From Amyelois transitella (Eukaryota; Arthropoda; Insecta; Lepidoptera; Pyralidae): 64,000 bases of DNA. Position numbers and translations under genes: made by a program. The notes beneath the pieces were generated by a model. The model had not been told where the DNA came from, did not search any database, and worked only from the letters and a program-made list of their open reading frames with translations. The stretch covers positions 9,875,501-9,939,500 of the forward strand of contig NC_083519.1 in NCBI RefSeq assembly GCF_032362555.1, given 5' to 3'. Below, piece by piece: positions 29,086-54,552 of the stretch (positions within the stretch are counted from its first letter, which is position 1; every line of letters begins with the position of its first letter).

Positions 29086-31119
29086 TGTTACTCGTGGCGT
29101 TCAAAACGTATAATCGATTACAATTAGACTAATTTAATGGATCCCAGCTATAGATAAGATTCGTATCACTAAACGTAAGGCTCGTGGTAACATGGCCCAA
29201 GTTTATTTAGTTAATTGCAACGTTCCCAAATTAATTTCGTTATAAACATAAATATGAATTCTTCGGAATAACAAAGCAAAATAATACACAATTAAAAAGA
29301 AAACACTGCTCAACATACAAAAAATTATATCGTGAAATAAAACGATCGATGGGCATAAGACAATAAATGAATAACCACAAAATTATGAAAACATAAAAAA
29401 ATAAAAAATATAAATCTACCCGCGCTAGGAATCAAACCCGCCAAAATTACAATTGACACAAAAGGAAATATTCGCATCCATATTAAAAAACACAAAATTG
29501 TGAACAACCAAAGGTCATGTTACCAAGATTCACTAAGTTGAAGCGAGAGAGCCTATTACGTCGGCTATCTCGCTCACGCCAAACGATATGAGGTAATACG
29601 GCATTGTTACACAAACGAAGTCGCGGGTCTTTAGGAGTGTACTGCAGACAAGACCCTAAACTATAAAAATAGCGTGAGAAATATAATATTTATTGTTGAC
29701 ACATTTTGGTGGGCGGAATGTGTTCCAGTCTCACGTCCCACCAAAAACTTTATTTTGTATTTTTTGTGAAAATAGAAATTATATGATACTCACATTCCAT
29801 AAATTTATGGGCAACTTGTCTGCAATAAAATCACATGTATTTTTATGTATGTATACGTACATATAATGTGCCAATTTACAACATTACTGTTATTAACATA
29901 TCAATGTTAAAAAAGAGTGATGTTTACGCCCGAATAATCAAAATCATGCTGTCTCTGTTTCAATTCGACAGCGAGAAAAGGAAAGTACTATTTTGACTAT
30001 TCGAGTTATCACTTTGACTTAAATAGTGTTGTAAATTGTAACCTTACCTAGTGTTGCCAGAATAAATTCTAAAATATATACTATATCGCCTCAAACTGCA
30101 CTCAACGCGTGAAGCTAATGTAACGAAATCAAATTGCTAGCAAACTAGCTATTTTTTATATGATTAAAATATTTTTACATACCTACCGCGAATGTTACGG
30201 TCATGCAGTATTCAAAACTTTCAATTTGACTTTTAATTTAGTTTATTAACAAATAAATTTATATCGAATTCCCGCAACATAACATCCTTGGTAGTTATAA
30301 ATGTTTTTTTTAAATCTATATTTACAAATAGATCTACAATTTCTAATCAGTTTTTTTTTATCATAAATAAAAATTTTACTGAAAAAGCCTAATGGCAACC
30401 TAATTATTATATTTGTGGCGAAAATAAATCCAATCGTAAGGCACCATAATATCTTTATTACGTGAGATAATTTTTGAGGGGAGAGCGGTCGATATTTCAC
30501 ACTCATTTTATAAAGAGGAAATTATTGTAAGTTTGTATGAAAGGGATAACATTTGAAAATTCAAAACCAATTTCTGCAATATCAGGCAATAATTAAATGC
30601 AATATCAGGCCGGCAAAGCCGTAGGCAAATGCTAGTGTGTTATATAGTAAAAACAGACATAAATTTTTCGCACATACAAAGTTGCTCCCAAATTGTCAAA
30701 AATCGCCTTACGTAATATATTAATGGCGCGTTCCTCTCATTTATTTTTGTAAGGTACCTACTCGTACAATAGTAAGTCCTAAGGAAATGCAATAAACAAA
30801 ATTTTGTCGATTAAAACCAAAACTTCTGCACAAGTAAAATCGGGTTATCCTGACCAATTAAAAAGATAATTATCTTAATAGTAATGGTGTTTAATTTATC
30901 ATCAATCACATGTTTCCGGCTTACTTAACATATGTATGTATATCCAATATTGTATATTATCAATATTACACGAGTTTACGCTTTATAATATATTATATCA
31001 CGGATTTACAAAACTTCAAACAAGGACACGACAAAATACATCAAACAATTACAAATTTATTTACAAATTATTGCATCGTTATAAATGTGTATTATATTTG
31101 TGTTGTTGTATTATACATA
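29086..31119. other. 2 kb AT-rich intergenic DNA
   Basis: This separates PDCD7 (+) from DCAF12 (-), which converge. A minus-strand frame at 30246-30506 starts with an ATG but has no domain, no splice context and strong AT bias, so it is not called. No repeat of the window's families was seen here. Confidence 0.4.
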
Positions 31120-31225
31120 TATACATATGATCGCGTCTCTATCAGTTTTCCCAAGACTGTTGACTCTGTCTACCCCGCAGGGGATATAGACGTGATTATA
31201 TGTATATATATATATATATATATAT
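31120..31225 (+). repeat. SINE-A tail end with (TA)n expansion
   Basis: TTTTCCCAAGACTGTTGACTC, CTGTCTACCCCGCAGGGG and GATATAGACGTGATTATATG, then a (TA)n run in place of the usual TATG repeats. Confidence 0.75.
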
Positions 31226-32061
31226 TTAATATAGCCAACGAGAAGAAGTAACAGAAATGTCATTGACTTAAGTTATGAATAACTTATTATAATTAAAATG
31301 ACATTTCAAAATTGTTTTTTTTTTTATTTAACTAAGTAGGTATCTAAAGAAATGGACTGAGTAGTTTAACATTATGCCTCGGTATTAAAAAATGATCATG
31401 GAATTATAGCGTAATTTTTAAAATGGAAAAAATTTCGTCTCCGATTGGGTTATTTTGAAAGAAAAGAAGAATTTTTTTTCGTGGGCCTGCTGAAAGAAAT
31501 TTCTCTAGAAATAAGTAGTGCCCTTGTACTGAATTTCACTTTATTTTCAGTTTTATTCTTATTTTCCTTGATGTACATAAATATATAAATAAATAAAAGA
31601 AAGGTAATTCTAAGTCATTTTATCATTGTGATTTATTTTGAGTTGGTTATGTTGGTGTACCAGGTTGAGTGTATTAAGTCAAGGTCAATTTTAAGGTCAC
31701 ATCTTGCCAAAATGGGATTGGTAACTGGCAAAAGCTTAACAAAATTTAAGTCAGCGCAACTTTTGAAGTCATTTTGGATCAAGGTTATTTCAAGAACATG
31801 CTGTATTGAGGGTTTTACATTATCTGAGGTCGCCTTTTAAGTCGTTTAAGGTCTTATTTAGAAATCTTTCAAGGTCATTGTGATTTCGAGAGGTCACTTT
31901 TAAGGTCATTTTTCTACTGTCAGTGTAGCGGCGCGAGAAACGGTCCCGAGTCGAGAAAAATATTATTTTTGAGAGATTTTCATTGTCGTCGGTCATTTTT
32001 CAATTGGTTTAATTCCCCGATCCAAATTGAGGTCATTGTAAAAGGTGTTATTTTCTTGAAG

Positions 32062-32140
32062 GTGCCGTGTGGTTTCCGGCACCAAGAGAAAAAAGAATAG
32101 GCCCACTCTTTTCCACGTGATTTTATATATATATAATATA
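32062..32140 (+). repeat. SINE-A, middle deleted
   Basis: GTGCCGTGTGGTTTCCGGCACC and AGAATAGGCCCACTCTTTTCC run straight into ACGTGATTTTATATATATA. The two ends are present without the middle. Confidence 0.7.
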
Positions 32141-32209
32141 TATGCATATGCATTTATCTACTAAAACAGCACTGCTTAGTGAACTCAAGATATTACTTTG
32201 GGGAAACAT

Positions 32210-32215
32210 TTTATT
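32210..32215 (-). terminator. candidate poly(A) signal for DCAF12
   Basis: TTTATT on the plus strand reads AATAAA in the DCAF12 direction, about 175 bp after the stop codon and inside the AGGTCA-rich repeats. Confidence 0.45.
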
Positions 32216-32377
32216 TTGGGTCAACGTTATTTAATTTAGCGTCTTCAAGGTCAATGCGATTGCGAGAGGTCAACTCTAAGGTCAATCGCCTACTGCCACT
32301 TATTTTGGGTCAACGTTATTTCATTAAGAGTGTTCAAGGTCAATGCGATTGCGAGAGGTCACCTCAAAGGTCACCCA

Positions 32378-32388
32378 AGGTCACTGAC

Positions 32389-32390
<2 letters not shown>
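32378..32390. promoter_or_regulatory. perfect IR-1 nuclear-receptor element at the DCAF12 stop codon
   Basis: AGGTCACTGACCT is a perfect inverted repeat of AGGTCA with a 1-bp spacer, the arrangement known as the high-affinity site for the ecdysone receptor EcR/USP. Its last two bases are part of the stop codon at 32389-32391. A DR-4 (AGGTCACCCAAGGTCA) overlaps it on the left. Function is inferred from sequence alone. Confidence 0.4.
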
Positions 32391-46204
<13,814 letters not shown>

Positions 46205-47734
46205 TTTTGAGGCAGAAAAATGTAGGAACTAAAAAATACGTCGAACCACGCTCGGTCAACTAGTCACTTTCGTTTTGTCCTGTTGTATGTTGATCCATAA
46301 CGCGAAGACATCTTTCATCAAGTTTGAGTCCCCGTGCACATTACTGTTTGAGCACGTCATTAATTAAACACTCATTTCACACGTCCATTAACACTAATTA
46401 TTTTTAGTAAAACGAATAAATTATGAAATAAAGCTAAATTCTTAAATAATTTACAAAAATATTGCAATGACGGGAAGCTGGCTGTGCGTCTTTGTGACAA
46501 GAACACAGATATTAAAAACAAGACAAAGACAATATGACAGATTTGTGTATTGCCCTATTGAAAAATTATTGTTTGTAGTGAAGTTGCAACACACCGCGTT
46601 CTTTGCAATGGGAAGCAAACTGAAAACCGATTATTAAAGTTTAATATTATTATAATTATGTTAACAACTACTTAATATTTTGATAAGATTCGAACAAAAT
46701 TGTAAGACTTAGAGGATGGAAATTGTATTACCTATATGAAGTGAAAGCGAAATTAGATTTGACCAAAGACCAAACGCACTCATGAATAACCCTTATAGCG
46801 TAAAAAACTTTATAGGTTTAAGCTGTTGTGTAGGTCAAGTATTTTTGCGTGTAAAATAAAGAACAGTAAAAAAATAAGTAGGTACCCACTTTACTTAGCG
46901 CTTTGACGACACTCTTTCAATAATATATTTATATTAGAATATTATATCTGATAGGTACAATAATCAGAGAAGTGCAGTCTGTGTATTAGCATGTGACATT
47001 AAGATGGATGTTTCTTTTTCCATAACTGGAAACGGCATTTAGCATCATATTTCCAGAGTTGCCAGAAATAGCTCGGGTCATTTAAAATAACTTATCTCGG
47101 AGCTATAAAAATGGAAAAGAGCTCCATCATCCTTTAACAACATCAGGATTTAAAGAGCCGTGAATTAATGTTAAATACCTATGTAGTATGTACAAATGTA
47201 GGTAGCTACAAAACCTAGTTTGTTGCGACGTAGTAGGTAATAATAGGTACGTTTATTAAGTAGGTACATAACTTGTATTAATAACTGGGTAGACAAAGCA
47301 AAAAATTTATCAGGGATTAAATGGACTAGTGGGATAGACGCTAATAAACTTGAGATTGTTCTTTTTGGCGACGAGCTAGCGACATGTCAAATATGCTTTT
47401 CAACTGAACGTGGTCTGTTACCTACTCTTATCTATCTCTCACATCTTTGTGCTCGTTATTTTGGTTTACCTTACTTTATTGACGGAGCAAATATAATCAC
47501 ATCTTTATCCCTTATCATTATAAATTCTAACAAAAAGTTGCTAATGAATTCGGAAGTAAGGAATGTAGAAATAAAACGTTTACTTTAACCACGCTACTTT
47601 GTATTAAGTTAGGCCCGTAAATGTTCAAGCCAAAGTAATAAAGCTGATTGCACATTGCAGTCTCCGCCCACCAGGTCAGTGACTTGCTGCTATGCGGTAC
47701 CTAAGGGTGCTTACAAAAAATGCTTTTATTTCTT
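46205..47734. other. DCAF12 5' flank, no gene recognised
   Basis: The upstream side of the DCAF12 start. A SINE-A scrap at 47290-47400 (GATAGACGCTAATAAACTTG, TTTTTGGCGACGAGCTAGCG) is the only repeat seen. No divergent gene is visible. Confidence 0.4.
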
Positions 47735-47830
47735 TTTAACCGATTTCGAAAAAGGAGAAGGTTGTCAATTAGAACGTATTATTTTATTTTATGTTACCGC
47801 ATATTTCCGCCATTTTTATATCTATATAAT
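47735..47830 (+). repeat. moth interspersed-repeat fragment
   Basis: TTAACCGATTTCGAAAAAGGAG followed by AAGGTTGTCAATT resembles a repeat widespread in lepidopteran genomes (recognised from memory). Only about 100 bp is present. Confidence 0.4.
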
Positions 47831-48171
47831 CCAATTTGAAATGTCAAATAAGTGGAGTGTCTGATTGGTCTTATAGAAAATTAATTAAGGTCTGGGCATA
47901 AAATAAATGTGGAAGATACCCAAAAATCAACAGAATTAGCTCTACAGTGATGTTTGATAGTGACATTCAAAATAGTAAATATTTCATAAATGCCTTTTTA
48001 AAAATAAAACCTAAATCTGAACCAACATAAAGCTCTCGTTACTATGACCCAACATAAATATGTTAATCCCAATACAGTAACTATTTCGTGGAATGTCCCC
48101 AATCCTACTCCTAGTACAGTCCATTCGCTAATATAAAGCAACTACATAACCTATATTCTTTTTTCTACTGG

Positions 48172-48445
48172 TGCCGTGTGGTTCCCGGCACCAGTACAAA
48201 AAAGAATAGGACCACTCCATCTCGTTCCCATGGATGTCGTAATAGGCGACTAAGGGATAGGCTTACAAACTGGGGTTTCTTTTTTAGGCGATGGGCTAGC
48301 AACCTGTCACTATTTGAATCTCAATTCTATCATTGAGCCATGCAGCTGAACGTGGCCTATCAGTCTTTTCAAGACTGTTGGCTCTGTCTACCCCGTAAGG
48401 GATAAAGACGTGATCATATGTATGTATGTATGTATGTACATAACC
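48172..48445 (+). repeat. SINE-A, best-preserved reference copy
   Basis: GTGCCGTGTGGTTCCCGGCACC, CCATGGATGTCGTAATAGGC, GGCGATGGGCTAGCAACC, GAATCTCAATTCTATCATTG, TCAGTCTTTTCAAGACTGTT and CTGTCTACCCCGTAAGGG, ending GTGATCATATGTATGTATG. The final block parallels the LINE-B 3' end. Confidence 0.92.
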
Positions 48446-48673
48446 TAATTTGCAAAACAAAGAGAAGTCGTTCAACATTTTATTGTTACAGTTCAGTTTT
48501 CCAGGTTTTTCTAAAGCGTCAATAAGTAAAATAAGACCATTTTAACTGTTTCTTTTTTTATTAACTAGCTATAATTTAAAAATTAAGTTAAAAAACGAAT
48601 TTATCGAAAAAAGGCCCACAGTGAAGTTTTATTTTTATTTTTTTAATATAACGAATAAACAATGGTATTATAT

Positions 48674-49005
48674 GTCGTTGGTCGAATCTGTAAGGTGCCC
48701 GGTTAAAATATTAAATGCGCATAATTATACAGGTTCGAATCCCTACTCGGCCATGTGCCAATGACTATTTTCGAAGTTATGTACATTAGTTTCAGTACTA
48801 ACCGTGAGGGAAAACGTGAGGAAACCTGCACATTCAGGCAACTGGATGTGTTCCCCTACTAAGGTTGGGGTGGTCAGATGGGAGTCTCTTCGTGTAAAAC
48901 CCGACTCACCCAATCAAGGATCCATGGTCAAAGCCTTACCCCGGGCTCCTCTCCAGAGTGGTGAGGATGCAACCGGGACTAAAGCCAGGAGGAAGAGGAA
49001 GTAAT
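48674..49005 (+). repeat. SINE-G, full length
   Basis: Head TTGGTCGAATCTGTAAGGTG, B box GGTTCGAATCCC, then GCCAATGACTATTTTCGAAG, CATGGTCAAAGCC and GACTAAAGCCAGGAGGAAG. Confidence 0.87.
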
Positions 49006-49040
49006 ATGAGAAACAAAAGCCAATAAACTTTTTTAATTAG

Positions 49041-49265
49041 ATGTTACAACTATGTTTTAGCGAATGCATTTTACTACTGAATAGAAAAACTAACTTTATT
49101 GAATGGCAGAACTGCGCAGGTCAGGCAGACCTGACGCCCGTTTGCCATTGGCTGCCTGAAGTCAATCAAGTCTGGATTCTGGTACAGTCATCGCTAAAAT
49201 TAGAGTTAGCCAAACAAGGGGAAAGGCTGCTGGGTTGGAACGGAGAACTATGTAAAATGTATTAG
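49041..49265 (+). other. 74-codon open frame, unassigned
   Basis: The frame starts with an ATG and is less AT-rich than its surroundings (WQNCAGQADLTPVCHWLPEV). No domain is recognised, no splice signals bracket it, and it follows a SINE-G directly. It may be a remnant of an unrecognised element. Confidence 0.2.
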
Positions 49266-49314
49266 ATATTACATAAGTAGAATAATTAATATAGATATTG
49301 CGTTGCGTTGCATT

Positions 49315-49389
49315 GCGTTCGCCTGAGTATATAAGTACTTATTTTAATGAATGAATGAATTTAAAATACTTATATACTCAGGCGAACGC
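49315..49389. repeat. 23-bp perfect inverted repeat
   Basis: Arms 49315-49337 and 49367-49389 (core TTCGCCTGAGTATATAAG) pair without mismatch around a 29-nt loop of ATGA repeats. The inner TTTTAA/TTAAAA also pair. Confidence 0.9.
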
Positions 49390-49796
49390 AAGTGGATAAA
49401 ACTATTTTTAAAATATACATTAAATAAATTTTAAAATTAAAATTATTTTCTTTTTTAACAATTATTTACTTTGTACCTTCTTACGCAGTGCATTTCAACT
49501 TCTAGTCTTATGCCTTGAACCGTTGTAATTTTAATTAATAATCCAGTCCACAGATGGAGCCACTAGTATTGTGTGCTGAACAAAGACAAGATAAATGGAG
49601 AAAATTCCGGGAACACTAGACAAGGTTTAATATAACGTCTATTGAGGCTTGTCATGAGCCTTTCGAGTTATTATTTCAAGATGAAATGAGCTATAAGACT
49701 TCTTAGTAAATATTTATATTCTTGTTGTGTAAGGTAGCTCTCTCGCCGTGAATGTAGTAGGAGGTGATTAATAATTATTTTTACATAAAAATATTG

Positions 49797-49895
49797 GCGA
49801 AAGCTGAACATGGCCTATCAGTCTTTTCAAGACCGTTGGCTCTGTCTACCCCGCAAAGGATATAGACGTGATTATATGTATGTATATATATATGT
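49797..49895 (+). repeat. SINE-A tail end
   Basis: AAGCTGAACATGGCCTATCAG, CTTTTCAAGACCGTTGGC and GGATATAGACGTGATTATATG, then TATG/TA repeats. Confidence 0.8.
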
Positions 49896-50228
49896 AAATA
49901 TTAAATATTCATGTAAATATGTGTAATTTCCAATGTTCGTAATTGCCATATTTTCAATGGAACCCTTCGGATGGAACCCTAAATAGGCACCAAAAAGAGC
50001 AGTCAGAAGGGCGAAGAGTATCACGCGACGAGCAAGTGGCACTCAACCTGGTTCGTGATAGCTCTTGTTGAAGATAACGTTTTTAAAAGTTTACCATATT
50101 TTGCGAAAAATTTTTTTTTTTAATATGGAGCGTTAATGGCCAGTTTTATATGACTTTTTCAGTGTTTAGGCAACTAATTGATGATAAAAATCAAAATTTT
50201 ATTTAGAAAATAATACTTATTTAATATT

Positions 50229-50412
50229 TACTCTCTGGGGAAGAACCCTGGTTAAATATAACGATCACCACTTTCATTACTTTTATAAGGTTTTAAAAAA
50301 ACTTAAAAAAACCCAGCTTTTTTCATTTCCCACGCAGTTTTTTTTAAACTTTATCAAAGTTATGAAAGTGGTGATCGTTATATATTTAACCAGGGTTCTT
50401 CCCCAGAGAGTA
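50229..50412. mobile_element. fold-back MITE-like element
   Basis: The end arms of about 48 bp are identical apart from a 2-bp indel (CTCTCTGGGGAAGAACCCTG, GATCACCACTTTCAT). The pairing continues more loosely towards the centre, so nearly the whole 184 bp folds on itself. TA borders both ends. Confidence 0.78.
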
Positions 50413-50479
50413 TGAAATGGGGACAAACGCCAGGTGGATCAAGGTGAGTAATAAACGAACACATATCTGTACTTATTCA

Positions 50480-50705
50480 TTCATTCATCACGTTTATTAC
50501 TCTTATAGGGTAGACAGAGCCAGCAGTCTTGAAAGGCTGATAGTCTACGTTTAGCTGATAAACTTAATTATAGAATTGAGATTCAAATACTGAAAGGTTG
50601 CTAGCCCATCGCCTAAAAAGAAAATCCAGACTTTATAAGCCTATTACTTGGTCGGTCGAGTGATCCTATTCTTATTTATAATGGTGCGGGGAACCACACG
50701 GCACG
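50480..50705 (-). repeat. SINE-A
   Basis: TCATCACGTTTATTACTC, TAGGGTAGACAGAGCCAGC, TTGAAAGGCTGATAGTC, then CCATCGCCTAAAAAG and GTGCGGGGAACCACACGGCAC. The CTTTTACGACATCC block is deleted. Confidence 0.8.
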
Positions 50706-50757
50706 CATTTGCATCTGAACGAAAAACTAAATTAATCCACAAGAGACTATATGTATA

Positions 50758-50995
50758 CTAGCTGTGACTGTGGAATAGTTTTTCAGGCATCATTAAAGCC
50801 CTCAAGGATGAATAATTTTCCCCGTTTTTTTTCAAATTTTCCATCATTTCTTTGCTCCTTATAGTTGCAGCGTGATGTTATATAGCCTAAAGCCTTCCTC
50901 GATAAATGGTCTATTCAACGCTGTTCCTAAAGTTCCTGAGATTAGCGCGTCCAAACAAACAAACAAACTCTACAGCTTTATAATATTATACGTAG
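50758..50995 (-). mobile_element. Helitron-D with damaged 3' hairpin
   Basis: CTAGCTGTGACTGTGGAATAG has lost the CCGCGACTTCG hairpin. The interior (TTGCAGCGTGATGTTATATAG, CTTCCTCGATAAATGGTC) and the start block TTATAATATTATACGTAGA are present. Confidence 0.75.
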
Positions 50996-51217
50996 ATACG
51001 TAACCCGACTCCTAAGTAAATGGGAACAATCTCTATGAAAGTGATGAAAATGACAGGCATTACTCTTATATATACTTACTTACATGAATATTGTTCCGTT
51101 AGCAAACATTTTTCCGTGACAATAATTGCTTAATGCTGGGTTGTACGTGCCATATCTAAGAATCGGGACACTGCGGCGTCAGAACTTGGCGTCTCGCCAA
51201 AAAGGATACAGGACACA

Positions 51218-51595
51218 TACATACATACATATCATCACGTCTATATCCCTTGCGGGGTAGACAGAGCCAACAGCCTCAAAAAGACTGATAGGCCACGTTC
51301 AGCTGTTTGGCTTAATTATAGAATTGAGATTCAAATAGTGACAGGTTGCTAGCCTGTCGCCTAAAAGAAGAATCCCAAGTTTATAAGCCTATCCCTTAGT
51401 CGCCTTTTACGACATCCATGGGAAAGAGATGGAGTGGTCCTATTCTTTTTCTAATGGTGCCGGGAAGTGCCAATATAAATAAGGATAGGACCACTGCAAC
51501 TCTCGCCCATGGTTGTCGTAAGAGGCGACTACGGGATAGGCTTATGAACTTGGGATTCTTCTTTTAGGCGATGGGCTAGCAAACACAACACAACC
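51218..51595. repeat. two SINE-A copies meeting head to head
   Basis: 51218-51470 (-) is near full length from CATACATACATATCATCACG to GTGCCGGGAAGTGCC. 51473-51595 (+) covers ATAGGACCACTGCAAC to GGGCTAGCAA. Confidence 0.82.
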
Positions 51596-51704
51596 TTAGG
51601 CGGTTTTTCAGCGAAACTACAAATCCCCAGCAGCGGTAAAAATATATTGTCTCTGCCCACCTTTCCAGGAAAGAGACGTGTTTTACGTCATTAATACAAA
51701 ATGT

Positions 51705-51966
51705 ACATACATACATATAGTCACGTCTATAGCCCTTACGGGGTAGACAGAGCCAATAGTCCCGAAAAGACTGAATGGCCACGTTCAGCTGCTCGGCTTA
51801 ATGATGGAATTGAGATCCAAATAGTGACAAGTTGCTAGCCCATCGCCTAAAAAAAAGAATCACAAGTATGTAAGCCTATCTCTTAGTCGCCTTTTACGAC
51901 ATCCATGGGAAAGAGATGGAGTGGTCCTATTCTTTTTTGTATTGGTGACGGGAACCACACGGCACG
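51705..51966 (-). repeat. SINE-A, full length
   Basis: CATACATACATATAGTCACG through GTCCCGAAAAGACTGAATGG and TTTTACGACATCCATGGG to GGGAACCACACGGCAC. Confidence 0.9.
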
Positions 51967-52347
51967 GCACAAAATGTATAAACAAAAAAATGTACGGTTA
52001 TGAACATAATAAAAAACAGGCATTATAAAAATCATCTCACGAGCAACATCAACCCTTACATTAAGGGTAGTTTGTATTCAGAAACGCTACATAACTTCTA
52101 TATTAGTACGCATGAGAAAATATATGTATGTACTCAATGTGGGGATGTCCTAAAATTTTATGTTTCCGGAAGTGTGGGTAATTTGTTTGTGTAACCACAA
52201 AAGGATTCTTCTATTCAGCTAGTGATGTGATAAGATTTTTTTTTTATTGAAGAATATATTGATGTTTGTACTTATAATTCATTTGACGTGGACCAACGTT
52301 GTAAAACCAAAATAAATGACAATTATTAACACTAGAAGGGCCATGGC

Positions 52348-52542
52348 CGTCAATTTGACGGCAAAATAATTTTGATGGCTAATAACTTTTTGTCTGTATT
52401 TCAGTTTGTATTCATATTTAATGACTTTTCATAACTTATGATTGTATAAGTTTTAACTTAATAAAAATAAATAAATAATGATTGATATGCGGGGTATGCT
52501 TACTCATACCTAATAAGACCGGACGCCGTCAATTTGACGGCA
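52348..52542. repeat. two subterminal CCGTCAATTTGACGG palindromes
   Basis: Both copies of the 15-mer lie in the 354 bp between the left terminus and the transposase start. A third is near the right end (about 54659). They are candidate transposase-binding subterminal repeats, although the spacing differs from classical piggyBac internal repeats. Confidence 0.6.
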
Positions 52543-52683
52543 CTTGAATACTTTGAAGTGTTATAAACAAAAGTTTTGTTTCTACCTTCTTATCTTACCT
52601 ATATATTTATATGTTGTGTTTATTGACATGACTTACAGTTTCAACTGATTATTTGAAGAGAATTGTCGTGTGTTTATTTTATA

Positions 52684-54552
52684 ATGAGTTCCAATCGGCG
52701 TTCCAAACAGCTCTCGAGTTTAGAAATAGAACGAGAGTTATCGCAACTTTGTAATATTGAAGAAGATGACTCAGGTGATGAAAGTGGCAATGAATTATCA
52801 GTAACGCATTGTGATAACGAAGATGAAGACTTTCAGCTAGACCAAGAAAGTTCTACATCTGAGGATTCAGAAGCCGACATTCCAACTGAAAGTCATTTCG
52901 ACAGTGAAACGCAGGACAGTAATTTACACAGCGAACGTGGTATACGTAGAAGTCGTGGCAGAAGACCTGGATCCAGCGGAAGAGCAGTGCATTCGGGAAG
53001 TATAACACGTGGTGGGAGGCAAGTCAGAACGTCATCATTACCCGAAATAGGTATGAGACAAGTGGCTAGTGATGGCACTGAATGGACGTGTATTCCTAGT
53101 TTTAGTGGTGGAACGACGGGCCGTCGAAGTCGGCAAAATGTACTGAGAGAAAACCCAGGTCCCACTCCATATGCAAAGCGGTATGTAGAATCCAAAAAAG
53201 TTATTACTTCTTGGCGTCTTTTTATTCAAGAATTTATATTACGACGCATAAAGTTGTGCACTGAAACTGAAGCACGTATCAAATGTCAAGATGAATCGTG
53301 GGAAATTTCTTTAGATGAATTAGATGCTTTCATTGGACTGATTTATGCACGTGGAGCTTACAACATGAGCCATTTAGACCTAGACATTTTATGGTCCTTA
53401 GAATGGGGTCCGCCAGTTTTCAAAAATACTATGAGTAAAAATAGATTCAAAGAAATAATAAAATATTTACGATTTGATTTGAGAAGCACGCGTAATACAC
53501 GTTTATCTACTGACAAATTTGCAATGATTTCTGATATATGGAATAATTTTATAGAAAATTGCCAAATGTGTTACATTCCTGGTGAAAATATGACTGTTGA
53601 TGAGCAGTTATTTCCATCGAAAACACGTTGCCCTTTTTTGCAATATATTGCGAACAAGCCTGATAAATTTGGAATAAAGTTTTGGTTATTAGTGGATGTT
53701 GAGAGCAAATATCTGTGTGGGGGTTTTCCTTATTTAGGAAAAGATAGTGAGCGCCTAAGTAATATGTCGTTACCAGAACATGTTGTTATGAAATTGTTAC
53801 AACCTTACCTCAAAAAAGGTCGGAACGTTACAACGGATAATTTTTTCACATCTCTAAAATTGGCAGAAAAGCTTAGATCTGAAAGTACAAGTATTGTTGG
53901 AACAATGAGACGGGCAAGACGAGAAGTACCAGCGAATTGTAGAAACATTCGTACAAAGAGATATGAAACCTTTATACTGAAATCGGCAACAAACACAACC
54001 CTAACAATTTATCAAGGTAAACCTGGGAAAAATGTCATTGTATTGAGTACATTACACGAAAATATTCATATTGATGCTGAGTCAAAAAAAAAACTACCGG
54101 AGACTATACAATTTTATAACGAAACTAAGGTAGGCGTGGATATAATTGACCAAATGGCACGAAAATATACTGTAAGAGCTGGAACACGAAGATGGCCAGT
54201 CCACGTCTTCTATAATATTCTAGATTTGGCCGCCATAAATTCATGGATTATTTATCGCCAAGTTACAGGTGAAAACATTTCTCGTCATAATTATATTCTA
54301 CAACTTGTAAGTGAACTTCGCGCAGAGTACGTGAATAAAAAACAAAGTGCATCAGCTTTTCAACGTTTGGATAACATAACTATTGAAGAAGAACAGCCTT
54401 CTACATCACAAAAAAGACGACAATGTCAAATTAATTCAAAATGTAAAAAGAACCGCACTTGTGACGTATGTACTATTTGCCAGAAAGCTGTTTGTGGTCA
54501 ATGTGTAAAAAAAGTATTTAAAAAAATTATTTGTAATAAATGTTTTATGTAA
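52684..54552 (+). CDS. piggyBac transposase, intact 622 aa
   Basis: A DDD/DDE-type cut-and-paste transposase with TTAA specificity. The start is the ATG of MSSNRRSKQLSSLEIE; the frame is open upstream but has no earlier ATG. The N-terminal 115 or so residues are acidic and Ser-rich (EEDDSGDESGNE, SSTSEDSEADIP), followed by a basic RRSRGRRPGSSGR stretch. The catalytic domain has Asp306 in MTVDEQLFPSK, Asp385 in VTTDNFFTS and Asp486 in KVGVDIIDQM, plus the family motif TRRWPVHVFYNILDLAAINS. The C-terminus is a cysteine-rich zinc-binding finger (CDVCTICQKAVCGQC...CNKCF), used by piggyBac relatives to bind the transposon ends. No lesion was found, so activity is plausible. Confidence 0.97.
   Translation: MSSNRRSKQLSSLEIERELSQLCNIEEDDSGDESGNELSVTHCDNEDEDFQLDQESSTSEDSEADIPTESHFDSETQDSNLHSERGIRRSRGRRPGSSGRAVHSGSITRGGRQVRTSSLPEIGMRQVASDGTEWTCIPSFSGGTTGRRSRQNVLRENPGPTPYAKRYVESKKVITSWRLFIQEFILRRIKLCTETEARIKCQDESWEISLDELDAFIGLIYARGAYNMSHLDLDILWSLEWGPPVFKNTMSKNRFKEIIKYLRFDLRSTRNTRLSTDKFAMISDIWNNFIENCQMCYIPGENMTVDEQLFPSKTRCPFLQYIANKPDKFGIKFWLLVDVESKYLCGGFPYLGKDSERLSNMSLPEHVVMKLLQPYLKKGRNVTTDNFFTSLKLAEKLRSESTSIVGTMRRARREVPANCRNIRTKRYETFILKSATNTTLTIYQGKPGKNVIVLSTLHENIHIDAESKKKLPETIQFYNETKVGVDIIDQMARKYTVRAGTRRWPVHVFYNILDLAAINSWIIYRQVTGENISRHNYILQLVSELRAEYVNKKQSASAFQRLDNITIEEEQPSTSQKRRQCQINSKCKKNRTCDVCTICQKAVCGQCVKKVFKKIICNKCFM

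Noticed and set aside
30246..30506. 86-codon minus-strand frame with an ATG
   Set aside because: AT-driven composition, no domain, no splice context. Hydrophobic stretches follow from T-rich codons.
52893..53996. Minus-strand frames across the piggyBac transposase
   Set aside because: Shadows of the intact sense frame.
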